From positions 1 to 34,281 of IMG/VR virus record IMGVR_UViG_3300007735_000648: DNA of 34,281 bases; one strand, 5' to 3'. Source of the stretch: a virus. Made by a program: the position numbers and the translations under genes. The first letter of the stretch is position 1. Each line of letters opens with the position of its first letter. Positions 1 through 7,035 of the stretch are shown one piece after another. Under the pieces are notes generated by a model, which worked only from the letters and a program-made list of their open reading frames with translations, ran no database searches and was not told the DNA's origin.

Positions 1-61
1 CGCAATGAATCTTGATGAATGTACCATCGATTTTTTCTATTTTTACTTCTTCACTGCCCAT
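1..61 (-). CDS. Truncated start of a gene after uvsY, possibly uvsW helicase
   Basis: An ATG at position 61 opens a minus-strand frame that runs off the left edge, so only about 20 codons are visible (MGSEEVKIEKIDGTFIKIHC). The ATG overlaps the last 11 bases of uvsY, the tight coupling seen across this genome. In T4-like phages with the gp23, gp3, uvsY order the next gene is usually uvsW, a recombination and branch-migration helicase, and the visible start is compatible with a UvsW amino terminus. The identity is inferred from gene order only, because no helicase motif falls inside the window. Confidence 0.45.
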   Translation of the reverse strand, partial: MGSEEVKIEKIDGTFIKIHC

Positions 62-485
62 GACTGAATTTGATCCATTCGATGGCTGATCGTATATTCC
101 ATTGCCTATTTCCTACGATCTTTACGACACCATCCAAATAACTCACTAGTTCTTTCTTTTCAGTAATTTGTCTTTCAAGACGAATGACATCATCATCCGC
201 ATCAATGAACCGATCAACATCGGTCTTGAGAATATTTAGGTCGAATGGCTCCCACTTAAAACGGTCTAGTTCCTCTTTAGACAGCTTTCCTGTGTAATAT
301 AGCCACTTGTATTTCCGCATAACGCGAAGGGTTCTTTCATCCTCTGCAAGGGCTTCCTTATGCTTCTTGAGGAATAGAAGATACTTGTTATGGATCTGTG
401 GAGTATTAACCGATTCTATTGCTAGTTCGGTGGAATCAATCTTCAGATCTTCTTGGACTTGTTGTTTTAGTTCATCAAAATTCAT
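51..485 (-). CDS. uvsY: UvsY-like recombination mediator
   Basis: This 144-residue protein resembles T4 UvsY (137 residues), the mediator that loads UvsX recombinase onto gp32-coated single-stranded DNA. It shares the small size, the charged helical make-up, the amino terminus (NFDELKQQVQEDLKIDSTEL, like DLQEELKKDVFIDSTKL in T4), a Lys/Arg-rich stretch followed by WLYYTGK at about residues 61-67, and a helical carboxy terminus. I chose the ATG at 485; a longer reading from a TTG at 518 would run back to the stop of the preceding gene and adds residues unlike the family. No good Shine-Dalgarno precedes it, so it may be translated by coupling to the upstream tube-fold gene. Its position downstream of gp23 and a gp3-like gene matches cyanophage-type T4 relatives. 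Confidence 0.85.
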   Translation of the reverse strand: MNFDELKQQVQEDLKIDSTELAIESVNTPQIHNKYLLFLKKHKEALAEDERTLRVMRKYKWLYYTGKLSKEELDRFKWEPFDLNILKTDVDRFIDADDDVIRLERQITEKKELVSYLDGVVKIVGNRQWNIRSAIEWIKFSHGQ

Positions 486-518
486 AATATAATTATACAC
501 ATTTTTTAATAAAATCAA

Positions 519-1028
519 TTATGGGTCTAAGCTTCCTGGGTCTGGATCAAAGGAATAATAAGTATAAGCAAATGTAACAGAAGCTTTTATAGGAACATTT
601 GATTGAGCTTCTGTAGTAAATCTAATTCCAGATAAAGAAACTGGATATAATTCATGAAAATAAACTTTTTTAAGAGTTTTATAAGTTCCTTTAGTTATAT
701 TTAAAACACCTAGAGTTGTCCAATCTTCAAAGGCTAATTCGTTATTTGTATCATCTGTATCAATGTTTCCAAGATGACGCATCCATTTGTATATCTCAAG
801 CCAATTCATCATTTGTTCATCTACTAAAAACGATAAAGTTAAATTTTCAAATCTGTATGCACCAATTGGTCTTTTGATCGGAATACCCAAAGTTGTTGGT
901 TGATCCTGCGATTCTAGGATTAATGTTGGTAAATTTACTTCTTGACAATAATAAACAACATTTGGTGTTCTTGGCAAATCAAAAGTAAAATAATTTTGAC
1001 CTAGTGTTGATATTTCAGTAAATGACAT
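519..1028 (-). CDS. Tail-tube-fold protein, probable gp3-type tail completion protein
   Basis: This 169-residue virion protein looks like a tail-tube-fold family member. It has an amino-terminal strand (YFTFDLPRTPNVVYY), a QEVNLPTL turn, then RFENLTLSFLVDEQMMNWLE followed by IYKWM at about residues 57-80, and a closing strand pair around ELYPVSLSGI and VTFAYTYYSF. The same plan, with a Pro after an acidic/aromatic stretch and an F-x-Y end, is seen in the 199-residue protein at 26645-27244. In cyanophage-like T4 relatives the slot between gp23 and uvsY is held by gp3, which caps the tail tube and stabilises the sheath. That assignment rests on position and fold type; a minor tube or initiator protein is the alternative. 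It starts just after the gp23 terminator, with no clear ribosome site. Confidence 0.5.
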   Translation of the reverse strand: MSFTEISTLGQNYFTFDLPRTPNVVYYCQEVNLPTLILESQDQPTTLGIPIKRPIGAYRFENLTLSFLVDEQMMNWLEIYKWMRHLGNIDTDDTNNELAFEDWTTLGVLNITKGTYKTLKKVYFHELYPVSLSGIRFTTEAQSNVPIKASVTFAYTYYSFDPDPGSLDP

Positions 1029-1045
1029 AAACTATGTAGAAAAGA

Positions 1046-1073
1046 AAACGGGAGCCATTTCTGGCTCCCGTTT
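1046..1073 (-). terminator. Terminator after the capsid gene
   Basis: A 12-bp perfect stem (AAACGGGAGCCA paired with TGGCTCCCGTTT on the minus strand) closes on a GAAA tetraloop and is followed by TTTTCTTTTC. It lies 22 bases past the gp23 stop and directly before the next gene. On the plus strand the hairpin lacks a U tract of similar quality, so it should act leftward. It probably ends or attenuates the abundant capsid message. Confidence 0.85.
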
Positions 1074-1095
1074 CCGAAGTCTTAGATACTACTTA

Positions 1096-2529
1096 TCAGT
1101 TGGTGTTACCGTGTAGATTGATAACACGGAAGATACGGTAGTACTGGTTTGCACTTTCAGTCATGGTTTCGCCATCTGGAGCACCAGTTGTGGTGTTAAT
1201 GACGAAGGGGTTAGCAACCATGCCGTAACGGGTCTTGAAGCCGATCTTGGGCTGGAAGGTGTTGGGATCGACTGCACGGACCATCTGGAGTGGGACGTAT
1301 GGGCAGTAGAACAATCCAGCGTCGTAGGGGCTTGCACCACGGTAGCCGACGCAAACGAAGTCAACGCCAGACTGAACATAAGGATCGATGTAAACGCGCA
1401 TCTTGCCATTGAGTACGCCAGCAAATGTGTTGCCAGTATCATCAATTTCAAGCTGGTTGTTTAGAGCGGGGCTGATGTTTAGCCATCCACCCATGGCGAG
1501 GGCTGAAGCAACATCCGATGAGCAGATGATGAAGTTGCCCTTACCACGACGAGTTTCCTTAGCGATCTGGTTTGCTTCGCGTTCAATCTGGAACATGAGG
1601 CCACGGAAGCGTTCAGCTGACCAACGACCGTCTGAATCAAGTAGTAGGTCATACACGCCACCAGCTGAACCTGGGCCTGAAGCAGATGCCTTGGCATTCA
1701 AGTCGCTCTGTTGTGCTCCGACCTTAGCAACGTGGTAGATGCCACGAACGACTTCGCGGTTGATTTCAGCAAGAATTTCAGTGCTGAGAATGTTAGCGAG
1801 TTCGGTTTCAGCGTCAAGTCCGTGAACAGCCTTGAGATCCTGAGCAAGTTCAGTGGTGTAGTCTGCCTTTAGAGCGCGAGTCTTAGCCTGAACAGCAACC
1901 TTGTCGATTGTGAAGGCCATTTCTCCGAACTGCTTACCGTTAGAAGCACCTAAACCTTCAGCCTGACCAACTAGCATACCCTTGAAGTCATTGCTATAGA
2001 ATGTGTTCTTGGTAGCACCAGATGTGCCAGAGAAAAGGCTTAGACCGTAAGTGGTGCTATATGATACGCCGTCCATATATCCACCGTAACCAGCAGTACC
2101 ACCTGAACCACCGAATGGTACGAAGGGTTCCTGGAACATAGCTTCTCTTCTTAGAGGAGTTGGAGCTAGTTCAGGATCGTACTTGGGACGCATTGCAAAG
2201 ATGAGTCCGGTTGGAGCAGTCATGGGCTGTACGCCGCAGATGTCGTAGGCCATGAGGTTTGGCATTGCGCGACGAACAAGGCTGATTAGAATTGGATCGT
2301 AACCAGCAATGTTGTTTGATGCACCACCAAAGACGTTGCTGATTGGACCACCTAGGGTGTTGTCTTCAACTAGTCTTTGCTGACGCATTGCTTGCTCTTG
2401 GTTCTCAAGAAGCACAGCAGTTACCTTACTTTTGTAAGTATCTTCAATCTTTGGGAGTGCATCGTGGCTTAAAACTGGCTCCCACTTCTCAGTTAGAATA
2501 TCGTATGGTGTTGTATCGTCAAAATTCAT
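1096..2529 (-). CDS. 23: Major capsid protein gp23
   Basis: This 477-residue protein is the T4-type major head protein forming the hexamers of the icosahedral/prolate head. Diagnostic segments are LTEKWEPVLSHDALPKIED near the amino terminus, then IAGYDPILISLVRRAMPN followed by LMAYDICGVQPMTAPTGLIF at about residues 74-115, which match gp23 of T4 and cyanophages closely. T4 gp23 is shortened by the gp21 protease after an (L/I)-x-E motif; here LVE ending at residue 55 is a good candidate, leaving a mature chain of about 422 residues. A TATAAATA late promoter and an AGGAG ribosome site precede it and a strong terminator follows. Its codon use is richer in G and C than the tail genes, as expected for the most abundant virion protein. 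No gp24 paralogue is seen in the window. Confidence 0.97.
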   Translation of the reverse strand: MNFDDTTPYDILTEKWEPVLSHDALPKIEDTYKSKVTAVLLENQEQAMRQQRLVEDNTLGGPISNVFGGASNNIAGYDPILISLVRRAMPNLMAYDICGVQPMTAPTGLIFAMRPKYDPELAPTPLRREAMFQEPFVPFGGSGGTAGYGGYMDGVSYSTTYGLSLFSGTSGATKNTFYSNDFKGMLVGQAEGLGASNGKQFGEMAFTIDKVAVQAKTRALKADYTTELAQDLKAVHGLDAETELANILSTEILAEINREVVRGIYHVAKVGAQQSDLNAKASASGPGSAGGVYDLLLDSDGRWSAERFRGLMFQIEREANQIAKETRRGKGNFIICSSDVASALAMGGWLNISPALNNQLEIDDTGNTFAGVLNGKMRVYIDPYVQSGVDFVCVGYRGASPYDAGLFYCPYVPLQMVRAVDPNTFQPKIGFKTRYGMVANPFVINTTTGAPDGETMTESANQYYRIFRVINLHGNTN

Positions 2530-2547
2530 GTGTATCTCCTAATATTT

Positions 2548-2555
2548 TATTTATA
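2548..2555 (-). promoter_or_regulatory. Late promoter of gp23 (TATAAATA)
   Basis: An exact TATAAATA box, the core of T4 late promoters, lies between gp22 and gp23. With the T4 spacing (box at -13 to -6) transcription would begin near 2542, giving a leader of about 13 bases that contains AGGAG ahead of the gp23 ATG at 2529. Confidence 0.85.
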
Positions 2556-2559
2556 AAAT

Positions 2560-3516
2560 TTATTTCTTTAAGTGTCTACTAATAGCTTTTCTGTAAAAAT
2601 CCATTGTTCCTTCAGTGATTACTTCAGGTTCTGTTGATGTGTCAAGGATATCCATTTTTTGTGTATATCTTGGCATCTGGGAAACTGGAGCCTGATGGTT
2701 TGACGAATTGTTACCGAAATAACTTTCTCTTAAAACTACAATCTTGCTTCTAAATTGATCTGCATTGTCAAACTCAATGCCTTCAGCTAATGAGGCTAAT
2801 TTTTCAATTTGAGTTTGTGCCATGCCCTGTGTTTCCTGGGCAAAAACAGCAATTGCATTTGATTCCAACAATTTCTTGCGAAGAGTGATGTTTTCATTTA
2901 CTGACTTGTTAATGGTATGGTTTTGTTCTTCGATCTTGGTGTATAGTTCATCAAGAACATCATACTTTTCATTTGGAACATCGATGAAGTTAGTTTCGAA
3001 AAGTTTCTTTAGTCCGAAGATGAAGTTTTCTGCAAGTTCTACTTTGATTCCTCTTTCGACTTGTAGTTTATTTTCGTTGATCCATTCCTCAACAACATAT
3101 GAGAGATAATCATCGATTTTGCCTGTTAGTTCATTAACAGTTTCGGCTAGAGCGTTGTTATACTTAACTTCGCAACTTTCATTAATGTTTGCAGCCAATT
3201 CATTGGCCTTTTCGTTTACTGCGGCAACAAAAATTGTTTTGGCCTTTTCAACAAAGTCTTCTGAAAGATCTGTATTTGCAAATAGGGCTGCTAAATGCTC
3301 TTTTAGATCTTCTTCTGAATCGCTTTCTTCAGTTTCCTGAGCTTGAGCAGGAATTCCTCCCTGGGCAGCTAGTTGAGCAATCTTTGGAAGAATTGAAGCT
3401 AGATTCTGCTGAACAAAGGGTAGGGTGATGTTTGAATCAGCATCAAAACTTCCCTTTCCTTCTATATCCATATCGCCTTTTTGTGTTATATCAAAAACTT
3501 TATTTGGTGTATTCAT
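2560..3516 (-). CDS. 22: Prohead core scaffold protein gp22
   Basis: This 318-residue, strongly acidic, helix-rich protein sits between the prohead protease and the capsid gene, as gp22 does in T4 (269 residues). Scaffold proteins of this family form the prohead core and are later chopped to peptides by gp21; several (L/I)-x-E sites are visible, for example ITE near residue 303. Long stretches (about residues 60-270) have coiled-coil-like heptads rich in Glu, Lys, Leu and Asn. The final segment DFYRKAISRHLKK is basic and amphipathic, like the carboxy end of gp22 that contacts the shell. It has its own late promoter and a GGAG ribosome site. Confidence rests on position, size and composition together. 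Confidence 0.9.
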   Translation of the reverse strand: MNTPNKVFDITQKGDMDIEGKGSFDADSNITLPFVQQNLASILPKIAQLAAQGGIPAQAQETEESDSEEDLKEHLAALFANTDLSEDFVEKAKTIFVAAVNEKANELAANINESCEVKYNNALAETVNELTGKIDDYLSYVVEEWINENKLQVERGIKVELAENFIFGLKKLFETNFIDVPNEKYDVLDELYTKIEEQNHTINKSVNENITLRKKLLESNAIAVFAQETQGMAQTQIEKLASLAEGIEFDNADQFRSKIVVLRESYFGNNSSNHQAPVSQMPRYTQKMDILDTSTEPEVITEGTMDFYRKAISRHLKK

Positions 3517-3530
3517 TTTTTTCTCCGTTA

Positions 3531-3538
3531 TATTTATA
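3531..3538 (-). promoter_or_regulatory. Late promoter of gp22 (TATAAATA)
   Basis: An exact TATAAATA lies in the 29-base gap upstream of gp22, 14 bases from its ATG. The predicted start near 3525 gives a very short leader, with GGAG right at its 5' end. Confidence 0.8.
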
Positions 3539-3545
3539 TTTAAAT

Positions 3546-3884
3546 TTATTCTAAATTCCCATATTGAATTTTATAAGCATTAGTCCCAACACCCATTCTT
3601 CTTAGCTGTGCTCTAGACGTATTTGCTATTGCAGCTGGACCGAATAAATATGGAGCTAATAAAGTAGCAATTCCTGCTTCTTTGTACTTTGATCCTAATC
3701 TACCGATAGGTCCTTGTCCCTTTTCATCGGATCTATAAGCAGCATAATCAGAACCGATGATGGGAAGATTTTTTCCGTATTTAGCAAATAAATCTTTGAA
3801 AAAGTTTTCATTCAAATCATTATTTTTATGCATATTACTATATGCTTCATTTAAAGAAGAAAGTTGTTTTCTATCTAATCTCAT
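3546..3884 (-). CDS. Small protein with a candidate capsid-targeting sequence
   Basis: I do not recognise a family for this 112-residue basic protein. Its ATG overlaps the gp21 stop (ATGA) and it lies between the prohead protease and the scaffold gene. The first 13 residues, MRLDRKQLSSLNE followed by Ala, resemble the capsid-targeting peptides of T4 internal proteins, which are short, amphipathic and end in (L/I)-x-E before a small residue, where gp21 cuts. A second possible site, DLNE, follows at about residue 25. Residues 70-95 (IATLLAPYLFGPAAIAN) are hydrophobic and Ala-rich. A head-internal or core protein, cut during maturation and possibly delivered with DNA, is a reasonable inference; a minor scaffold component is the alternative. 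Confidence 0.6.
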   Translation of the reverse strand: MRLDRKQLSSLNEAYSNMHKNNDLNENFFKDLFAKYGKNLPIIGSDYAAYRSDEKGQGPIGRLGSKYKEAGIATLLAPYLFGPAAIANTSRAQLRRMGVGTNAYKIQYGNLE

Positions 3885-4525
3885 TTTATTTTTCTTAAGA
3901 AATCTGCAAAAAGTTTAATTGATTCTGCTTGTAGTTTTCTAGAGGGAGTTTTCTTTATGGTGTTTCTATATTCAGCAATTTGCTGTTCCTTGAGAAGACC
4001 GTTATCCCAAACCCATTCCTTGCCTTCCATGATTCCGTTGACGAAAGCATTTGGTGCTGAAGGATCTGCAACAATATCGATTGCTGCAAGCATGAAGTCT
4101 TCTTTCACGACATTTATTCCACCGCGTTTTTCTAAAGAACCCATTCCACGGGTTGAGACTCCAAGCTTGACACCTTCGCTCATCAGATTCTTTACAATCT
4201 GACCGCATGGGGTATCAAGAATCTTGGCCTTACCGTAGAAATCGTTGTTATTTTCGTAGAGCCAGGTGACTTTATGAGAAACACGATCAAGATTTACTGA
4301 AGGACCAGTTGGGTGGTTTAGTTCGCCAAGAGCACGATTCTTGTTCACATATTCAGTAACATATCGATTGGCTTCTTTGGCAAGAATTTGCTTTGGATAA
4401 ACTCTGCCATTTTTATTCTTTTGTTCGGCCTGCATGAAAACACCTTCGATGAAATATTGCTTTTCACCGTCTTTGTTTTCAGTTAGGTATGCTACTTCTT
4501 CAACTGTTTCGGTAATTAATTTCAT
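3881..4525 (-). CDS. 21: Prohead core protease gp21
   Basis: This 214-residue protein matches the T4-type prohead maturation protease, a serine protease of the herpesvirus-assemblin/HK97 kind. FIEGVFMQAEQKNKNGRVYP at about residues 25-44 is typical. The likely catalytic residues are His71 in ELNHPTGPSVNLDRVSH, Ser124 in LGVSTRGMG, and an Asp in AIDIVADPSAPNAF (150 or 154). It processes gp22, gp23 and internal proteins and then itself. I chose the ATG at 4525, which overlaps the preceding stop as ATGA and gives MKLITE, the usual family start; an in-frame upstream start at 4543 would add MRRRRR out of the acidic tail of the neighbouring gene and is unlikely. Confidence 0.95.
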   Translation of the reverse strand: MKLITETVEEVAYLTENKDGEKQYFIEGVFMQAEQKNKNGRVYPKQILAKEANRYVTEYVNKNRALGELNHPTGPSVNLDRVSHKVTWLYENNNDFYGKAKILDTPCGQIVKNLMSEGVKLGVSTRGMGSLEKRGGINVVKEDFMLAAIDIVADPSAPNAFVNGIMEGKEWVWDNGLLKEQQIAEYRNTIKKTPSRKLQAESIKLFADFLRKIK

Positions 4526-4824
4526 TCTTCGCCTTCTTCGCAACCTTCATCCTCGTCCTCGTCCTCTTCCATGTCATCGTCTTCATCACCTTCTTCATCA
4601 GTGTTTGTGCCGCCTTCAACGTCTTCTGGTTCATACCATTTGCCATCACCGTCGCTGTCTTGCCAGCGAGGTTCTTTTTCTTCATTGAAGGTTTCTTTAG
4701 CAACGCGAATGTATTCTTCTGCTAATCTCTGTCCTAGCTTTACAGCCAAGTCCTCTGAAATTAACTTTTTAGCGTTTACAGCGTTTTCGTCTAGAATAGA
4801 ATGAATTATTTTTTTAGCTTTCAT
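4522..4824 (-). CDS. Acidic prohead core protein, gp67/gp68-like, with EF-hand-type loop
   Basis: This 100-residue protein lies between portal and protease, where T4 carries the small prohead core genes 67 and 68. The amino-terminal half is helical and mildly basic (MKAKKIIHSILDE up to about residue 45). The carboxy-terminal third (about 68-100) is nearly all Asp and Glu, as in the acidic core protein gp67. Between them is DSDGDGKWYEPE at residues 56-67, which fits a 12-position EF-hand calcium loop with Asp at 1, 3 and 5, Gly at 6 and Glu at 12. Its stop overlaps the gp21 start. A late promoter and an AAGGA ribosome site precede it. The core-protein role is inferred from order and composition. 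Confidence 0.7.
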   Translation of the reverse strand: MKAKKIIHSILDENAVNAKKLISEDLAVKLGQRLAEEYIRVAKETFNEEKEPRWQDSDGDGKWYEPEDVEGGTNTDEEGDEDDDMEEDEDEDEGCEEGEE

Positions 4825-4838
4825 GGTTTTCCTTTTAG

Positions 4839-4846
4839 TATTTATA
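4839..4846 (-). promoter_or_regulatory. Late promoter of the prohead core gene (TATAAATA)
   Basis: An exact TATAAATA is located 14 bases upstream of the ATG at 4824, in the gap after gp20. It would drive the core protein, gp21 and the small protein after it. Confidence 0.8.
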
Positions 4847-4860
4847 TTTTTAATAATTTA

Positions 4861-6393
4861 TTATTCTGGCGGTTGTTCCTGCGCCATCTGCATCTGTCTC
4901 ATTTCTTCTTCTTGCCTCTTTTGGATGTCTATTTGCATTTCACTATCCAAAACGCTTATTTCTTCTTCAGTTTGCTTTAGGATATTTCTTCTAATATAAT
5001 TTGAAGAATAATATCTGCCTATCATCGGCTCCATAGCCAATGCTAAATCCATTCTTGCAGAAAGAATTTCTGCGTCTTTTAGATCATTGAAATAAGAGTC
5101 TCTATTAAAGACAAAATTAATATTTTGGTTTATTTCTTCCCAGTCAGATTCAGTTATAACTCCCTTTAGAATTAGTTGAATTCTTAGAAGTTGCAAGAAC
5201 ATAGAAGAGAACTTATGACGCAAACGTTCAATAAATTTATAGAACTTGACCTCATCTCGCGTAATTTCAGCAGATCTTCCGAGATTAAAGCCATTCTCTC
5301 CTACTAATCTTGAGGGTGGGATATTTAGAGCATAGTATAACTTTTTCTTGAAATATTCAACGTCGGTTAGCTCACCGAGATTCTGTCCCCCGTCCAGGGT
5401 TGAAATTTCTGTTCCTCTACCACCTTCGCGGCGAGGTAACCAGTAGTCTTCAAGCATCGCCATTTGATTTCTATCGTCCTTGACTTCTCCAGTTGTCTGG
5501 TTATAAATCATGCGATTGCGATACTTATTCATAAGCTCACGGACATACTGTTCTGCCTTTTGCTTTGGCAAGTTACCAACATCGATATAGAAAATGCGAC
5601 GTTCTGGGGCGCGAGAGATTCGATATACGACAATGGCATCTTCGATCTGACGTAACATGTTGAGAGGTCTGATGGCCTTGTGAAGGTAACCAACGACTCT
5701 CTTGGTGTTCATATCCACCATTCCGGAATGCACGAAGCAGATAGAATCTGGTGATATCTTCAAACCAGATGTTGGAGTCCCAATTACTGAATTTTTATCA
5801 GTATTCGTATATACGAAAAATTCTTCGACATCTTTAATTAAAGATAAATTATTTCCATCCTGTCGAGTATTTTTTGTTTTTATTTTTCTTACCTTTTTGA
5901 CTTTGGTTGAATCTAAAGGTATTAATTGTTTTATTCCACCAGATGGATCTTCAGAATTTATTGAAATATAATAATATAACTTTGAATCTACATACCATCT
6001 TCTGAAGATTTCATAACCTTTATCTTGGAAATCTAATAATTTTAAGATTTCATCAAATTCGCTGTAAATTTTGCTTTTAATATTATCTGAATAACTTATT
6101 TTGGATAAATCTAATTTTACTGGCTTTCTATCATTTCCCATAACTACAGATTCATTTGTTATTTCATCTATAGCAGTATCGACCTCTGGGAATAATGACA
6201 TTGCTCTGTATTGTGCAATGCTTGCATTTTCGTCCTTCATGGATCCCATGAAATCGACAAAAGTACCATATACCCCAGCTCCTTCTACGGTATATGCTCC
6301 ATCAAACTCCTCTGGCGGAGTAAATGTTTGAAGTGCTGCTTGCTCTTCTTTATTATCTCTACTTAATTTAAATCCAAATAGTTTTAATTCCAT
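4861..6393 (-). CDS. 20: Portal vertex protein gp20
   Basis: This 510-residue protein is the T4-type portal (524 residues in T4), the dodecameric ring through which DNA enters and leaves and onto which the neck docks. Supporting segments are VDTAIDEITNESVV at about 71-84, the VVYRISRAPERRIFYIDVGN stretch near 255-275, then YWLPRREGGRGTEISTLDGG and LNIPPSRL, all hallmarks of gp20. The carboxy end is Gln/Glu/Met-rich. It follows the tube genes and precedes the prohead core genes, as in T4. A GGAGA ribosome site is set about 10 bases before the ATG. Confidence 0.97.
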   Translation of the reverse strand: MELKLFGFKLSRDNKEEQAALQTFTPPEEFDGAYTVEGAGVYGTFVDFMGSMKDENASIAQYRAMSLFPEVDTAIDEITNESVVMGNDRKPVKLDLSKISYSDNIKSKIYSEFDEILKLLDFQDKGYEIFRRWYVDSKLYYYISINSEDPSGGIKQLIPLDSTKVKKVRKIKTKNTRQDGNNLSLIKDVEEFFVYTNTDKNSVIGTPTSGLKISPDSICFVHSGMVDMNTKRVVGYLHKAIRPLNMLRQIEDAIVVYRISRAPERRIFYIDVGNLPKQKAEQYVRELMNKYRNRMIYNQTTGEVKDDRNQMAMLEDYWLPRREGGRGTEISTLDGGQNLGELTDVEYFKKKLYYALNIPPSRLVGENGFNLGRSAEITRDEVKFYKFIERLRHKFSSMFLQLLRIQLILKGVITESDWEEINQNINFVFNRDSYFNDLKDAEILSARMDLALAMEPMIGRYYSSNYIRRNILKQTEEEISVLDSEMQIDIQKRQEEEMRQMQMAQEQPPE

Positions 6394-6411
6394 AATGTAT
6401 AAATCTCCATG

Positions 6412-7026
6412 TTATGTAGTTGAAGTAGTTGAAGTTCCTGAACCGCTTCCGGTTACTGGATCAGTTGCTACACCAGGGGTTCCAATAAGATCTTCATATT
6501 TTACATACCTGAAACAAAATGTAACATCAAATTCTGTATATTGATCTCTAGCCTGCATCTCCATATCGAGTTTGGAAATACTCTGGGGCCAACAATCAAA
6601 TAATGTAGCTTTTTTCAAAACTTTTGTATCGTTTAAATCTAATTGTTCAACTATTATATTAACAACTAATTGTTCAAATGAATCGTAGGATTCATCTGTA
6701 ACATTTGTAGTATGTTTATTAATTAAATTATTCCAGCGATATAAATCGTACCATAAACTTTCAAGAAATGTGGTTGGTTTCTTTAAATCATCTAAAACTG
6801 TTATATTCCATAAATTTGACACTTCTCCATAAATTCTATCTCCAGGATAATAAATCTTTCTACCCTGGTAATCAATTGGATTAGCGGTTATAATTGAAGC
6901 TGGAAGAGATGTAGCAGAGACATGAAAAGAATCAAATTTTACAAAATCATTAGTTCCAGATCTAACTCTATATCTGTTTCTTCTTGTACCACCAGAAAAA
7001 TTTCTTTTAAATTTTGATATGGACAT
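6412..7026 (-). CDS. 19: Tail tube protein gp19, copy A
   Basis: This 204-residue tail tube paralogue is the third of three in a row and lies next to the portal gene. The family core is clear: a KRNFSGGTRRNRYRV start, LPASIITANP then DYQGRKIYYPGDRIYGE at about residues 41-66, WNITVLDD, CWPQSISKLDMEMQARDQYT and a closing VTFCFRYVKYED. T4 gp19 (163 residues) has the matching GLWPTNVGELQLDW and LALDYWE. The final 25 residues are a Gly/Ser/Thr tail, absent from copy B. Copy A shares an 88-base identical stretch with copy B, so one arose by recent duplication or gene conversion. Tube proteins stack as hexameric rings around the tape measure inside the sheath. Which of the three copies is the main tube subunit cannot be told from sequence. 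Confidence 0.93.
   Translation of the reverse strand: MSISKFKRNFSGGTRRNRYRVRSGTNDFVKFDSFHVSATSLPASIITANPIDYQGRKIYYPGDRIYGEVSNLWNITVLDDLKKPTTFLESLWYDLYRWNNLINKHTTNVTDESYDSFEQLVVNIIVEQLDLNDTKVLKKATLFDCWPQSISKLDMEMQARDQYTEFDVTFCFRYVKYEDLIGTPGVATDPVTGSGSGTSTTSTT
6822..6909. repeat. 88-bp direct repeat, copy 1 (in tube gene A)
   Basis: These 88 bases are identical to 7377-7464 and code for the LPASIITANP to DRIYGE core of the tube protein. Further shorter identities occur near 6538-6566 and 7104-7132 (the CMQARDQY region). Perfect identity, including silent sites, points to recent duplication or gene conversion. Confidence 0.95.
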
Positions 7027-7035
7027 TTTAATTAA

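Noticed and set aside
486-518. Longer uvsY starting at a TTG at 518
   Set aside because: The added residues (ILLKNVYNYI) do not fit UvsY, the start is weak, and the ATG at 485 aligns with T4.
1403-1738. Plus-strand open frame within gp23
   Set aside because: It is a by-product of biased codon use in the capsid gene on the other strand; it has no ribosome site and no known similarity.
3643-3650. AATAAATA on the plus strand
   Set aside because: It lies inside minus-strand coding sequence and faces no plus-strand gene.
4526-4543. Longer gp21 beginning MRRRRR
   Set aside because: The bases code for the acidic tail of the core protein in another frame; MKLITE at 4525 is the family start and has the usual ATGA overlap.
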